Below, one piece after another: positions 1-8,925 of a DNA stretch of 64,000 bases. The stretch is from UBA9676 sp963837105. Its GTDB lineage: Bacteria; Actinomycetota; Actinomycetes; Streptosporangiales; Streptosporangiaceae. Each line of letters opens with the position of its first letter. Position 1 is the first letter of the stretch. The notes under the pieces are model-generated. The model ran no database searches. It saw only the letters and a program-made list of their open reading frames with translations, and had not been told where the DNA came from. Both the position numbers and the translations under genes were made by a program. Where the stretch lies: NCBI GenBank assembly GCA_963837105.1, contig CAWIMG010000017.1:62001-126000 (forward strand), written 5' to 3'.

Positions 1-1817
1 TGCTCCAGTGCCACCGCGGCGTAGACCGCGAACGCGCCGAGTACCCGGCGGTCGGCGGCGGGCAGTGATGGGCCGCGCAGTGCCAGCGTCATCGTCTCGG
101 TGACCGGCACGTCCACATCGGCGTCGTCCGGGCTGGTGATGGGCGGCTCGCCGGAGCAGGCGGCGACGGTCCAGCCCGCGACCGGCCCGGGCGACGGCCG
201 GCCGCTGGGTGCCGGGCGGCACTCCAGCAGCGTGACCGCATCCATCCCGAATGCCTCCCGTACCCGGTCCAGCACGGCGGTCACCGCCCGCTCGCCCCGC
301 AGCACGCTGCCCGCGGTGGTCGCCAGCAGCTCGGACTCGGCGCTGGCCCTGGCCGCCTCCCTGGTCCGCCTGGCCGCGCGGTCCACCACCGAGCTGACCA
401 GCAATGCCACGATCACGAACACGCCCAGCGCGAGGACGTTGTTGGCCTGGGCGATGGTCCACCTGTGGATAGGAGGGGTGAAGTAGTAGTTCAGCAGCAG
501 CGACCCGGCCACCGCCGCCAGCAGCGCCGGTGCGAACCCGCCCACCAGCGCCACCACGATCACCGCCACCAGGAACATCAGCACATCGCTGGTGAGATTG
601 ACCGGCCCGCGCAGCGCCGTCAGTGCCAGCGTGAGCAGCGGCAGGAGCACGGCCGCCAGCAGGTAGCCGAGCAGTTGCCGCCGCAGCGGCAGGCCGCCCC
701 GGGAGCGCGGCAGGCCCCGGCCCCGGCCCATATGCGCGTGGGTGACGATATGAACGTCGATGTCACCCGAGCCACGGATGGTGCGGGCACCGATCCCGGG
801 CCCGGTCAGCATGGCCGACAGCCAGGACCGGCGGCTGGCCCCCAGCACCAGCTGGGTGGCGTTCTCGGCCCGGGCGAAGGTGAGCAGGGCCTCGGCGATG
901 TTGTCGCCGACCACCTGGTGGTAACTGCCGCCCAGTCGCTCGGCGAGCCGGCGCTGGCTGGCCAGCGCCGCCGGGTCGGCGCCGGTCAGCCCGTCCGACC
1001 GGGTGACGTGGACGGCGAGCAGGTCCCCGCCGGAGGAGCGGGCGGCGATCCGGGCCGCCCGGCGGATCAGCGTCTCTCCCTCCGGCCCGCCGGTGAGAGC
1101 GACCACCACCCGCTCCCGGGCTTCCCAGGTATCCCGGATGTGGTGCGCCTCCCGGTAGCGCTGCAGGCCCTCGTCCACCTTACCGGCCAGCCACAGCAGC
1201 GCCAGTTCGCGCAGGGCGGTCAGGTTGCCGGTCCGGAAGTAGTTGGTCAGCGCGGCGTCGATCTTCTCCGGCGGGTAGATGTTCCCGTGCGCCATCCGGC
1301 GCCGCAGCGCCTCCGGCGTCATGTCCACCAGCTCGACCTGGTCGGCGGCGCGGACCACGGCGTCGGGCAGGGTCTCCCGCTGCGGCACGCCGGTGATCTT
1401 CTCGACCACGTCGTTCAGCGATTCCAGGTGCTGGATGTTCACCGTGGAGATGACATCGATGCCCGCGTCGAGCAGTTCCTGCACGTCCTGCCAGCGCTTG
1501 CTGTTCCGGGAGCCGGGGACGTTGGTGTGGGCCAGCTCGTCGACCAGCGCCACCTCGGGCCGCCGGGCGATCACCGCAGCCAGGTCCATCTCCTCGAACA
1601 CGGTGCCGCGGTAGGGGATGCGGGCCCGGGGGATGACCTCCAGGCCCGCCATCAGGTCGGCCGTGTGCTTGCGTCCGTGCGTCTCCACGAAGCCGACCAC
1701 AACGTCGGTGCCGCGCTCGGCCCGTCGGTGGCCCTCGCCGAGCATGGCGTAGGTCTTGCCGACGCCCGCGGCGTTGCCGAGGTAGATCCGGAGCTGCCCC
1801 CGGTTGTCCTGGCTCAT
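1..1817 (-). CDS. kdpD: KdpD sensor kinase, N-terminal part (cut by window edge)
   Basis: Sensor half of the KdpD/KdpE system that controls the high-affinity potassium ATPase. The visible 605 residues begin MSQDNRGQLRIYLGNAAGVG, followed by the Walker-A-like GNAAGVGKT and the VDELAHTNVPGS block of the KdpD N-terminal domain. A universal-stress-protein domain comes next (about 230-360), then four closely spaced membrane segments of DUF4118 (about 385-480), then the start of a GAF domain. The histidine kinase core lies outside the window. The ATG at 1817 follows the kdpE stop by 45 bases, and the gene is the last visible one of the kdp operon. The frame is open to the edge with no disruption. 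Confidence 0.95.
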   Translation of the reverse strand, partial: MSQDNRGQLRIYLGNAAGVGKTYAMLGEGHRRAERGTDVVVGFVETHGRKHTADLMAGLEVIPRARIPYRGTVFEEMDLAAVIARRPEVALVDELAHTNVPGSRNSKRWQDVQELLDAGIDVISTVNIQHLESLNDVVEKITGVPQRETLPDAVVRAADQVELVDMTPEALRRRMAHGNIYPPEKIDAALTNYFRTGNLTALRELALLWLAGKVDEGLQRYREAHHIRDTWEARERVVVALTGGPEGETLIRRAARIAARSSGGDLLAVHVTRSDGLTGADPAALASQRRLAERLGGSYHQVVGDNIAEALLTFARAENATQLVLGASRRSWLSAMLTGPGIGARTIRGSGDIDVHIVTHAHMGRGRGLPRSRGGLPLRRQLLGYLLAAVLLPLLTLALTALRGPVNLTSDVLMFLVAVIVVALVGGFAPALLAAVAGSLLLNYYFTPPIHRWTIAQANNVLALGVFVIVALLVSSVVDRAARRTREAARASAESELLATTAGSVLRGERAVTAVLDRVREAFGMDAVTLLECRPAPSGRPSPGPVAGWTVAACSGEPPITSPDDADVDVPVTETMTLALRGPSLPAADRRVLGAFAVYAAVALE

Positions 1818-1862
1818 CGTCTCCCTGCCGGTGCGGAAATAACTGCCGGGCGGCCCGCTGCG

Positions 1863-2594
1863 CTAGGGCCGGTAGCGGTAGCCCATGCCCGGCTCGGTCA
1901 GCAGGTGCTGTGGCCGGGACGGGTCAGCTTCCAGTTTGCGGCGCAACCCGGCCATGTGAAAGCGCAGGTGGCGGTGATCACGCTGACTCTCCGCCCCGCC
2001 GATCTCGGCCAGCATCCGGTCGGTGCCCATGAGCTGGCCCGGGTGGCGGACGAGGACCTCCAGCAGCCGCCACTGGACATCGCTGAGCCGGATCGCCCTG
2101 GTTCCCTCGTGCGCACTGCGGGCGGCCAGGTCGATCTCGCACCGGCCGATAGTGAGGCTGGCCGGCGCGGGCCCGGGGTCGTCCCGGCGCAGGGCGGCCC
2201 GCAGCCGGGCCAGTAGTTCGGCCATGCCGAACGGCTTGGTGACATAGTCGTCGGCGCCCGCGTCCAGGGCGGTGATCTTGTCACCCGAGCCGGTGCGGCC
2301 GGAGATCACCACCACCGGCGCGCGTGACCAGTTCCGCAGCCCGCGGATCACTTCGATGCCATCGACGTCGGGCAGGCCCAGGTCCAGGATCACCGCGTCG
2401 GGCGGATGGTGGCCCGCCTCGGCCAGCGCGTCCCGCCCGGTCCGGGCGGTAGTCACCTCGTAGCCCCGGGCCCGCAGGTTGATCCGCAGCGCCCGCAGCA
2501 TCGCGGCCTCGTCCTCCACCACCAGCACCCGGAGCCGGCGGTGGCCAGCGGATGTTCTCGGGCCGGGCCCGGCTGCCTCCGCTGCCACCGCCAT
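1863..2594 (-). CDS. kdpE: KdpE response regulator (OmpR family)
   Basis: DNA-binding partner of KdpD, expected to activate kdpFABC when potassium or turgor is low. The 243 residues show a receiver domain from about residue 20 (RVLVVEDE acidic pocket, phosphoacceptor Asp in VILDLGLPDVDG, conserved Lys in DDYVTKPFG) and a winged-helix OmpR output domain ending MGYRYRP. It starts 7 bases after the kdpC stop, so it is co-transcribed with the pump. The first 20 residues are a low-complexity lead before the receiver; a shorter start is possible. Confidence 0.95.
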   Translation of the reverse strand: MAVAAEAAGPGPRTSAGHRRLRVLVVEDEAAMLRALRINLRARGYEVTTARTGRDALAEAGHHPPDAVILDLGLPDVDGIEVIRGLRNWSRAPVVVISGRTGSGDKITALDAGADDYVTKPFGMAELLARLRAALRRDDPGPAPASLTIGRCEIDLAARSAHEGTRAIRLSDVQWRLLEVLVRHPGQLMGTDRMLAEIGGAESQRDHRHLRFHMAGLRRKLEADPSRPQHLLTEPGMGYRYRP

Positions 2595-2601
2595 GCCCGG
2601 A

Positions 2602-3240
2602 TCAGTGCCCGATGGGGAACTGCTGGTCGAGCGCTATGTTGAGGGTGAGCACGTTGACCCGCGGCTCGCCGAGGAACCCGAGCGTGCGTCCCTGGGTGTT
2701 CTGCTGGACCAGCGCCTTGACCTGTGCCGGGCTGACGTGCCTGGCTGCTGCCACGCGGTTCACCTGGATGGCGGCGTTCTGCGGCGAGATGTAGGGGTCA
2801 AGGCCTGAGGCCGACGCGGTCACCGCGTCCGGCGGGATTTGCGAGATCTTGACGTGGTCGAACGCGGCGATCTGCTTCTGCCGGGTCTTGATCAGGTTCA
2901 CCAGGACCGGGTTGGTCGGGCCGAGGTTGGACGCGCCGGAGAACAGCGGGTCGCAGCCGTAGTCGGTCTTCACCGCCGGGTTGACCGCGGTTGAGGGCCG
3001 GGGCTGGAAGTACTGCGGCAGCGGGTTGCCCTTGGCGTCGGTGAACTCCTGGCAGAGCAGGCTGGAGCCGATGACCCGCCCGTGGTAGCTGATCAGCGAG
3101 CCGTTGGCCTGCTTGTGGAACGCCGCCTGGGCGATGCCGAACATGACCACCGGGTAGATGATCCCGCAGATCACCGTGAAGATAAGCAGGCCGCGCAGCG
3201 CCGCGAGGAGCTGCCGGAGCCAGCTGGGAAGACGATTCAT
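2602..3240 (-). CDS. kdpC: KdpC, potassium-transporting ATPase subunit C
   Basis: Small accessory subunit of the KdpFABC pump, with a single N-terminal membrane anchor (about residues 14-35, LLIFTVICGIIYPVVMFGI) and an extracytoplasmic domain. Family blocks seen are GSLLCQEF, YFQPRPS, GASNLGPTNP and the C-terminal DPYISPQNA and GEPRVNVLTLN. It is 212 residues, at the long end for the family. It starts 6 bases after the kdpB stop and is followed by kdpE 7 bases later. Confidence 0.96.
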   Translation of the reverse strand: MNRLPSWLRQLLAALRGLLIFTVICGIIYPVVMFGIAQAAFHKQANGSLISYHGRVIGSSLLCQEFTDAKGNPLPQYFQPRPSTAVNPAVKTDYGCDPLFSGASNLGPTNPVLVNLIKTRQKQIAAFDHVKISQIPPDAVTASASGLDPYISPQNAAIQVNRVAAARHVSPAQVKALVQQNTQGRTLGFLGEPRVNVLTLNIALDQQFPIGH

Positions 3241-3246
3241 GTCAGA

Positions 3247-5379
3247 TCAACCGCCGAATCCTGGGATGAACTGGACGACGAGGTCGATGGCCCAGATGCC
3301 GATGAACGGGATGATCAGCCCGCCGACGCCGTAGACCAGCAGATTCCGGCGGAGCATCGACGACGCGGAGGCAGGCCGGTACCGCACGCCGCGCAGGGCC
3401 AGCGGGATCAGCGCCACGATGATCAGGGCGTTGAAGATGATCGCCGAGGTGATCGCCGACTCCGGGGTGGCCAGGTGCAGGATATTCAGCTTCGCCAGGC
3501 CGGGAAACACGGCGGAGAACATCGCTGGGATGATGGCGAAGTACTTGGCCACGTCGTTGGTAATGGAGAACGTGGTCAGCGCACCCCGGGTGATCAGCAG
3601 CTGCTTGCCGATCTCCACGATCTCGATGAGCTTGGTCGGGTTGGAGTCCAGGTCCACCATGTTCCCGGCCTCCTTGGCGGCCGAGGTGCCGGTGTTCATG
3701 GCCACGCCGACATCGGCCTGCGCGAGCGCCGGGGCGTCGTTGGTGCCGTCGCCGGTCATCGCGACCAGCTTCCCGCCCTCCTGCTCCTTGCGGATCAGCG
3801 CCATCTTGTCTTCCGGCGTCGCCTCGGCGAGGAAGTCGTCCACGCCGGACTCGTCCGCGATCGCCTTGGCGGTCAGCGGATTGTCACCGGTGATCATGAC
3901 GGTCCGGATGCCCATCCTGCGCATCTCGTCGAACCGCTCGGAGATGCCCTCCTTGACGATGTCCTTGAGGTGGATCACGCCGAGCGCGCGGGCCGTGCCG
4001 TTGGCCTTTTCTGCGACGACCAGCGGGGTGCCGCCGGCCGAGGAGATGCCGTCCACGAGCTGGCCCAGCTCCCCGGCAGGAGTGCCGCCGGATTCCCTGA
4101 TCCATTCGCGGACCGAGCTGGAGGCGCCCTTGCGCACCTGGCGGCCGTCGGCGAGGTCGATGCCGCTCATCCGGGTCTGCGCGGTGAACTCGACGTACTC
4201 CGCGCCAGCCAGTTCACCCTCGTGGCGTTCCCGCAGCCCGTACCGCTCCTTGGCGAGCACCACGACCGAGCGGCCTTCTGGGGTGTAGTCGGCCATGGAC
4301 GACAGCTGCGCCGCGTCGGCAAGTTCGGTGTCGGTGACGCCGCCGACCGGCAGGAACTCACTCGCCTGCCGGTTGCCGATGGTGATCGTGCCGGTCTTGT
4401 CCAGCAGCAGCGTGTTCACGTCGCCGGCCGCTTCCACCGCGCGGCCGGACATGGCCAGTACGTTGCGCTGCACCAGCCGGTCCATGCCCGCGATGCCGAT
4501 CGCCGACAGCAGCGCGCCGATCGTGGTCGGGATCAGTGCCACCAGCAGGGCGACCAGGATGACCAGGCTCTGCGGCGCTTTGGAGTAGAACGCCATCGGC
4601 TGCAGGGTGACCACGGCGAGCATGAAGATGATCGTGAGCGCGGCGAGCAGGATGTTCAGCGCGAGCTCGTTCGGCGTCTTCTGCCGCTGCGCGCCCTCGA
4701 CCAGGGCGATCATCCGGTCGATGAAGGTCTCGCCCGGTTTGGAGGTGATCTTCACCACGATCCGGTCGGACAGCACCTTGGTGCCGCCGGTGACCGCGGA
4801 CCGGTCGCCGCCGGACTCCCGGATCACGGGCGCGGACTCGCCGGTGATGGCCGACTCATCCACCGAGGCGACGCCCTCGACCACATCGCCGTCCCCGGGG
4901 ATGATCTGGCCGGCCTCGACCACCACGTGGTCACCGAGCGTGAGCTGGGTGCCCGGGACAGCTTCCTCACGCAGATCCGCACTCGTTTGCCCTGGCTGCC
5001 ATCCGACGAGCCGGCGGGCCACGGTTTCCCGCTTGGTCCGGCGGAGCGTCTCGGCCTGGGCCTTGCCGCGGCCCTCGGCCACGGCCTCGGCCAGGTTGGC
5101 GAAGACCACGGTCAGCCACAGCCAGACGACGATCGTCCAGTTGAAGACCGACGGCTTGGTGATCGCGGTGTAGGTGGTCAGTGCGGCGCCGACCTCGACG
5201 ACGAACATGACCGGGTTCTTGATCTGGACCCGTGGGTCCAGCTTCTTGAACGCATCCGGAGTTGCCTTCCAGAGCGTCCTGGCGTCGAGCAGGCCGCCGC
5301 CGCCGACCCGGCTCGGCTGGCCGCTGCCCACGGTCTTGCCCGCACCGGCCGGGACCTCTGGTGAGGTGGTGACAGACAT
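3247..5379 (-). CDS. kdpB: KdpB, P-type ATPase catalytic subunit
   Basis: Catalytic P-type ATPase subunit that powers potassium uptake through KdpA. The 710 residues carry the TGESAPV actuator loop, the phosphorylated Asp in DKTGTITIGN, the nucleotide-binding region, MITGDNPLTAKAIA, and the hinge TGDGTNDAPAL, with hydrophobic spans before and after. Length matches the family. The first 30 or so residues, rich in Gly and Pro, are variable. Its ATG overlaps the kdpA stop in a TGATG junction, which suggests translational coupling and fixed subunit ratios. Confidence 0.98.
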   Translation of the reverse strand: MSVTTSPEVPAGAGKTVGSGQPSRVGGGGLLDARTLWKATPDAFKKLDPRVQIKNPVMFVVEVGAALTTYTAITKPSVFNWTIVVWLWLTVVFANLAEAVAEGRGKAQAETLRRTKRETVARRLVGWQPGQTSADLREEAVPGTQLTLGDHVVVEAGQIIPGDGDVVEGVASVDESAITGESAPVIRESGGDRSAVTGGTKVLSDRIVVKITSKPGETFIDRMIALVEGAQRQKTPNELALNILLAALTIIFMLAVVTLQPMAFYSKAPQSLVILVALLVALIPTTIGALLSAIGIAGMDRLVQRNVLAMSGRAVEAAGDVNTLLLDKTGTITIGNRQASEFLPVGGVTDTELADAAQLSSMADYTPEGRSVVVLAKERYGLRERHEGELAGAEYVEFTAQTRMSGIDLADGRQVRKGASSSVREWIRESGGTPAGELGQLVDGISSAGGTPLVVAEKANGTARALGVIHLKDIVKEGISERFDEMRRMGIRTVMITGDNPLTAKAIADESGVDDFLAEATPEDKMALIRKEQEGGKLVAMTGDGTNDAPALAQADVGVAMNTGTSAAKEAGNMVDLDSNPTKLIEIVEIGKQLLITRGALTTFSITNDVAKYFAIIPAMFSAVFPGLAKLNILHLATPESAITSAIIFNALIIVALIPLALRGVRYRPASASSMLRRNLLVYGVGGLIIPFIGIWAIDLVVQFIPGFGG

Positions 5380-7040
5380 CAGTGCAGTCCTTCTGCGAAC
5401 GGGCCCAGCGCGAGCGCGGGGAAGTAGGTCAGGCCGACCAGGATGAGGATGACGCCGACGAGCATGCCGACGAACAGAGGTGTCCGGGTGTCCAGCGTGC
5501 CCGTGCTCGCGGGCACGGGTTGCTGCCGGGCCAGCGAGCCGGCCAGCCCGAGCGCGAAGATCTCCGGTACGAACCTGCCGAGCAGCATCACGATGCCGCC
5601 GACCGTGTTGTACCAGGGAGTATTCGTCGTCAGGCCGGCGAACGCGGACCCGTTGTTGTTCGCCTCGGACGCGAACGCGTACATGATCTCGGTCAGGCCA
5701 TGCGGCCCCGGGTTGAGTATCGACGCCTGCGGGGTTTTCAGCGCGATGGACAGCCCCGCCGCGGCCAGGGTGACGGTGGGAATTGTCAGGAAGTACAGTG
5801 CCGCGTACTTCATCTCGGTCGGCCGGATCTTCTTGCCGATGTACTCCGGCGTCCGGCCGACCATCAGCCCGGCGACGAACACCGTGACCATAGCCAGCAC
5901 CAGGATGCCGTACAACCCGGCGCCGACACCGCCAGGGGCGATCTCACCGAGCGCGATGTCGAACAGCGCGATACCGCCGCCGAACGGGGTGAACGAGTCA
6001 TGGAACGAGTTCACCGAGCCGGTCGAGGTGACCGTGGTCGAGGCCGCGAACAGCGAGGAGCCGGGCGTGCCGAAGGCGACGTTCTTGCCTTCCATGGCCC
6101 CGTGCGCGAGCATCGGGGCTGTCCCGGCGTGCTGCGCCTCGAAGAAGCTGATGCCGCCGACCGCGGCCAGCCAGATGATCACCATGACGGCGAGCAGCGC
6201 GTAGCCCTGCCGGTTGTCCTTGACCATCTTGCCGAACGTGCGCGGCAGCGCGAACGCGGTCAGCAGCAGCAGGAAGATCTCGAACCAGTTCGTGAACGGG
6301 TTCGGGCTCTCGAACGGGTGCGAGGAGTTGGCGTTGAAGAACCCGCCGCCGTTGTTCCCGGCGTCCTTGATGACCTCCTGCGAGGCGACCGGGCCGCCGA
6401 CGATCGTCTGGTGCGCGCCGGACAGGGTGGTCACCGTGTGGTAGGAGGAGAAGTTGTCGATCACGCCGGAGGCCATCAGGATCAGCCCGCCGACGATGGC
6501 CAGCGGGATCAGGTACCGGATCGTGATCCTGGTCACGTCTACCCAGAAGTTGCCGAGCTTGTCAGTCCTGGACCGGATGAACCCGCGGACCATTGCGATC
6601 GCGACCACGATGCCGACCGCGGCGGACAGGAAGTTCTGCACCGCCAGGCCGCCCATCTGGGTCAGGTAGCCCATGGTGGACTCGCCGGAGTAGTTCTGCC
6701 AGTTGGTGTTGGTCACGAACGAGGCGGCGGTGTTCCAGGCCAGCGCGGGCGGCACATTCGCCATGCCCAGCGACAGCAGCAGGTAATGCTGCAGCCGCTC
6801 CATGCCGTACAGGAACAGCACGCTGATGAAGGAGAACGCCAGCATGGAGCGCAGGTACGCACTCCACTTCTGGTCCGCTGCCGGGTTGATGCCGATCAGC
6901 CTGTAGATGCCGCGCTCGACCCGCCAGTGCTTGTCCGTGGTGAAGACGTGGGCCATGTAGTTGCCGAGCGGTATGTAGCACGCGGCCAGCGCGGCCACCA
7001 GCAAGGCGAGCTGCAGCCAGCCCGCAGCAGCACTACTCAT
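5379..7040 (-). CDS. kdpA: KdpA, potassium channel-like subunit
   Basis: Pore-forming subunit of the KdpFABC complex. The 553 residues form about ten membrane segments with the four-fold selectivity-filter pattern, including SFVTNTNWQNYSGE, AGNNGGGFFN and ANNNGSAFAG loops. It is related to Trk/Ktr potassium channels. The ATG at 7040 overlaps the kdpF stop by one base. No frame damage is seen. Confidence 0.98.
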   Translation of the reverse strand: MSSAAAGWLQLALLVAALAACYIPLGNYMAHVFTTDKHWRVERGIYRLIGINPAADQKWSAYLRSMLAFSFISVLFLYGMERLQHYLLLSLGMANVPPALAWNTAASFVTNTNWQNYSGESTMGYLTQMGGLAVQNFLSAAVGIVVAIAMVRGFIRSRTDKLGNFWVDVTRITIRYLIPLAIVGGLILMASGVIDNFSSYHTVTTLSGAHQTIVGGPVASQEVIKDAGNNGGGFFNANSSHPFESPNPFTNWFEIFLLLLTAFALPRTFGKMVKDNRQGYALLAVMVIIWLAAVGGISFFEAQHAGTAPMLAHGAMEGKNVAFGTPGSSLFAASTTVTSTGSVNSFHDSFTPFGGGIALFDIALGEIAPGGVGAGLYGILVLAMVTVFVAGLMVGRTPEYIGKKIRPTEMKYAALYFLTIPTVTLAAAGLSIALKTPQASILNPGPHGLTEIMYAFASEANNNGSAFAGLTTNTPWYNTVGGIVMLLGRFVPEIFALGLAGSLARQQPVPASTGTLDTRTPLFVGMLVGVILILVGLTYFPALALGPFAEGLH

Positions 7041-7129
7041 CAGAACCTCTCAGGCAGCACAAGGGCCAGGAACAGGTAAACGGTCAGCAGGACGCCGCCG
7101 ATCAGGCCGATCCAGCTCTCAGCGCTCAA
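7040..7129 (-). CDS. kdpF: KdpF, 29-residue stabilising subunit
   Basis: A one-helix peptide that stabilises the Kdp complex. Reading from a TTG at 7129 gives a 29-residue peptide with a single membrane helix (GLIGGVLLTVYLFLALVLP) ending in the typical KdpF tail PERF. The stop shares one base with the kdpA ATG, and the start lies inside the end of the upstream micro-ORF. It is too short for normal gene callers. The non-ATG start is inferred from position; no other in-frame start gives a KdpF-sized product. Confidence 0.88.
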   Translation of the reverse strand: MSAESWIGLIGGVLLTVYLFLALVLPERF

Positions 7130-7208
7130 AGCGCTCGACCCCCCTCACCAGCAGCCACAGCGCCGCGAAGACGACGATCGTCAGGCCGATGTACAGCAGA
7201 TCCAGCAC
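7119..7208 (-). CDS. 29-residue membrane micropeptide heading the kdp operon
   Basis: A GTG at 7208 preceded by a strong ribosome-binding site (AAGGAGG, 8 bases upstream) opens a 29-residue frame: one hydrophobic helix (LLYIGLTIVVFAALWLLV) followed by a charged tail RGVERFER. Its last 11 bases overlap the start of kdpF, so translation of kdpF probably depends on it. Short peptides of this kind precede kdpF in other actinomycetes, to my knowledge without an established function. It may be an extra pump subunit or a coupling leader; the sequence cannot tell which. Confidence 0.75.
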   Translation of the reverse strand: MLDLLYIGLTIVVFAALWLLVRGVERFER

Positions 7209-7330
7209 GGGGCCCTCCTTGCGTCCGGGGGCACGGTGCACCCCGATTGACACCCGATAACCCCAGTGAATCCGCAGAAAGCCGGGGTGAGCCCGGTCTA
7301 TGCGGGACCCATGCGGCGGACCGGCGGTTC
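7209..7330 (-). promoter_or_regulatory. kdp operon upstream region
   Basis: The roughly 120 bases between the terminator-like hairpin and the first kdp micro-ORF must contain the operon promoter and any KdpE site. No convincing -35/-10 pair or repeat was identified, so only the position is supported, not the individual elements. Confidence 0.4.
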
Positions 7331-7363
7331 CTAACAAAACACATGCAGGCGGGTCACCCCGCC
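7331..7363 (-). terminator. Rho-independent-like terminator after the DUF4118 gene
   Basis: On the minus strand a perfect 6-bp stem GGCGGG/CCCGCC with a GTGA tetraloop (7348-7363) is followed by a T-rich tract (TGTTTTGTTAG). It lies 30 bases beyond the stop of the DUF4118 gene and would insulate it from the kdp operon downstream. Confidence 0.55.
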
Positions 7364-7392
7364 CAGGGCCGGCCGGTTACTGGCGGCCGGGG

Positions 7393-8112
7393 TTACAGAT
7401 CCGCGGGCTGGCCGGCGGTCACGGCCGCGCCGACCTGATCGGCGAACGCGACCGCGACCAGGCGCTGCTCCAGGGTCGGATGAGCGCCGGGGGCGGCCCG
7501 CATCAGGAACCGGCCCTGGAGCACGCCGCCGTTCTCCACCAGCAACTCGATGTCGGTGCTGGTGGGCAGGCCCTTGGCGGCCACATCACAGTTCTGCTGG
7601 CCGGCCACGACCTGGCCGTCCGGGCGCAGGCGGGCGGGCCGGCCCAGCCCGGCCTTGCCGTACTGGAACGTGCATGTGCGCAGCGACAGCAGGACGGTCA
7701 GTCGGCTGGACACCTGCTCGATCAGCACCGATGGCGCATCCCCGGCCGCCACCGCCTGGGCGGCGGCGTTGATCCCCTCGAGATAGCCCGCGCGCCTGCT
7801 GGCGGCCAGGTGCTGACGACGCCCCCAGACCGCGATCTCGGTCACCGCGATCCCGATGCCCAGCAGCAGGACGGTCGTCTCGATATCGGCCCGCCGGGTG
7901 ATGGTGAACTCCTGGTACGGCCGGGTCAGGAAGAAGTCGAACCAGGCCGCGGCCGATACGGCGGCCAGATACCCGGCCGGGCGGTAGCCGGCCGCGGCGA
8001 CCGCCACTACGACCAGGATCAGCGCCAGCGCGGCGTCGGTGTTGGGGAAATCGGCCCGGAACGGGACCAGGATGACGGCCAGCGCCAGCGGGGCCAGCAG
8101 CCCGGCGGCCAC
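7393..8112 (-). CDS. DUF4118 membrane protein with GAF-like tail, no kinase domain
   Basis: The 239 residues start with four packed membrane helices (about 1-85) of the DUF4118 type that KdpD uses, containing the signature AAWFDFFLTRPY, then a linker and a GAF-like domain (about 125-235). There is no DHp or ATPase domain, so by itself it cannot be a histidine kinase. It sits just upstream of the kdp operon on the same strand, which suggests, but does not prove, a role as accessory sensor or decoy for KdpD. The GTG start is the only in-frame start after the preceding stop. Confidence 0.75.
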   Translation of the reverse strand: MAAGLLAPLALAVILVPFRADFPNTDAALALILVVVAVAAAGYRPAGYLAAVSAAAWFDFFLTRPYQEFTITRRADIETTVLLLGIGIAVTEIAVWGRRQHLAASRRAGYLEGINAAAQAVAAGDAPSVLIEQVSSRLTVLLSLRTCTFQYGKAGLGRPARLRPDGQVVAGQQNCDVAAKGLPTSTDIELLVENGGVLQGRFLMRAAPGAHPTLEQRLVAVAFADQVGAAVTAGQPADL

Positions 8113-8193
8113 CGCCAGGCTGTCCCTGCTGATTGCCGCGGAACCTGCATGTTCTCGTCATAGCACAGCGGGTGCGGGCCGGCCAGCCGGCGG

Positions 8194-8900
8194 TCAGCCG
8201 GGCAGGCCCAGGCCGCGCACGCCGACCTCGTCGGCGCGGGCCAGCAGGTCGGCGGGGTCGGCGTAGACCCGGTAGGCACCGGCCCGCTCCAGTTCCTCCC
8301 GGCCATAACCGCCGGACATGACCCGATCCCGATCGCCGCCGCCCGGCGGGCGGCCAGCAGATCCCAGACACTGTCCCCGACCATGAAGGCGTGCTGTGGC
8401 TCCACCCCCAGCATCGCCGCCGCGGCCAGGAACAGGTCCGGGTCGGGCTTGGCGTGCCGGACCAGGTCCCGGGTGACCATCGGCGCATCCGCGGCCAGGC
8501 CCAGCATGGCCAGCGCATGCTCGGCGGTGGCGCGGTAGCTGCTGGTCGCGATGGCCCACGGCACCCGCCGTTCGGTCAGCGCCGCCAGCAGGTCGGCCGC
8601 CCCGGGCAGTGGGCGGACCGAGTCCGCCTGGGCCAGGTACTCCTCCGCATGCGCCTGCTGGAGCAGCTGGATGTCGTCGCCGGACAGGGAGCGGCCGGTC
8701 TCCCGCAGCAGCCCGGACACGAACAGGCCGCCGCTCATACCGATCCGGCGGTGGATCCGCCACACCGACAGATCGATATCCAGCCGGGCGAGGGCCGCCC
8801 GCCAGGCGATGACGTGCTGGTAGACGCTGTCGATCAGGGTCCCGTCGAGATCGAAGAGGAAAGCGGGCGCGGGTGGCTCTGGGTAGAGCGGCTCGGTCAC
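8194..8900 (-). CDS. HAD-superfamily phosphatase (frame broken once)
   Basis: Haloacid-dehalogenase-like hydrolase, class IA, resembling phosphoglycolate phosphatase or beta-phosphoglucomutase. Motif I is FDLDGTLIDS near the N terminus, motif II is ATSSYR, motif III is the Lys in HAKPDPDLF, and motif IV is MVGDSVWDLLAA. After AAAIGIG the frame must shift by one base at the C run 8322-8324 (one base missing) to continue as VMSGGYGREELERAGA, giving a natural family C terminus at 8194. Joined length is about 235 residues, normal for the family. GTG start at 8900. The substrate is not predictable from sequence. Confidence 0.8.
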
Positions 8901-8925
8901 GGTCCCAGTGTGCCAGCGACCGGGG

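Noticed and set aside
465..2216. 583-residue plus-strand open frame opposite kdpD/kdpE
   Set aside because: Antisense shadow of kdpD and kdpE; composition of high-GC complement, no family motif.
3082..5364. 760-residue plus-strand open frame opposite kdpB
   Set aside because: Shadow of kdpB; rich in His/Asp/Arg/Gly as expected for the complement of a high-GC gene.
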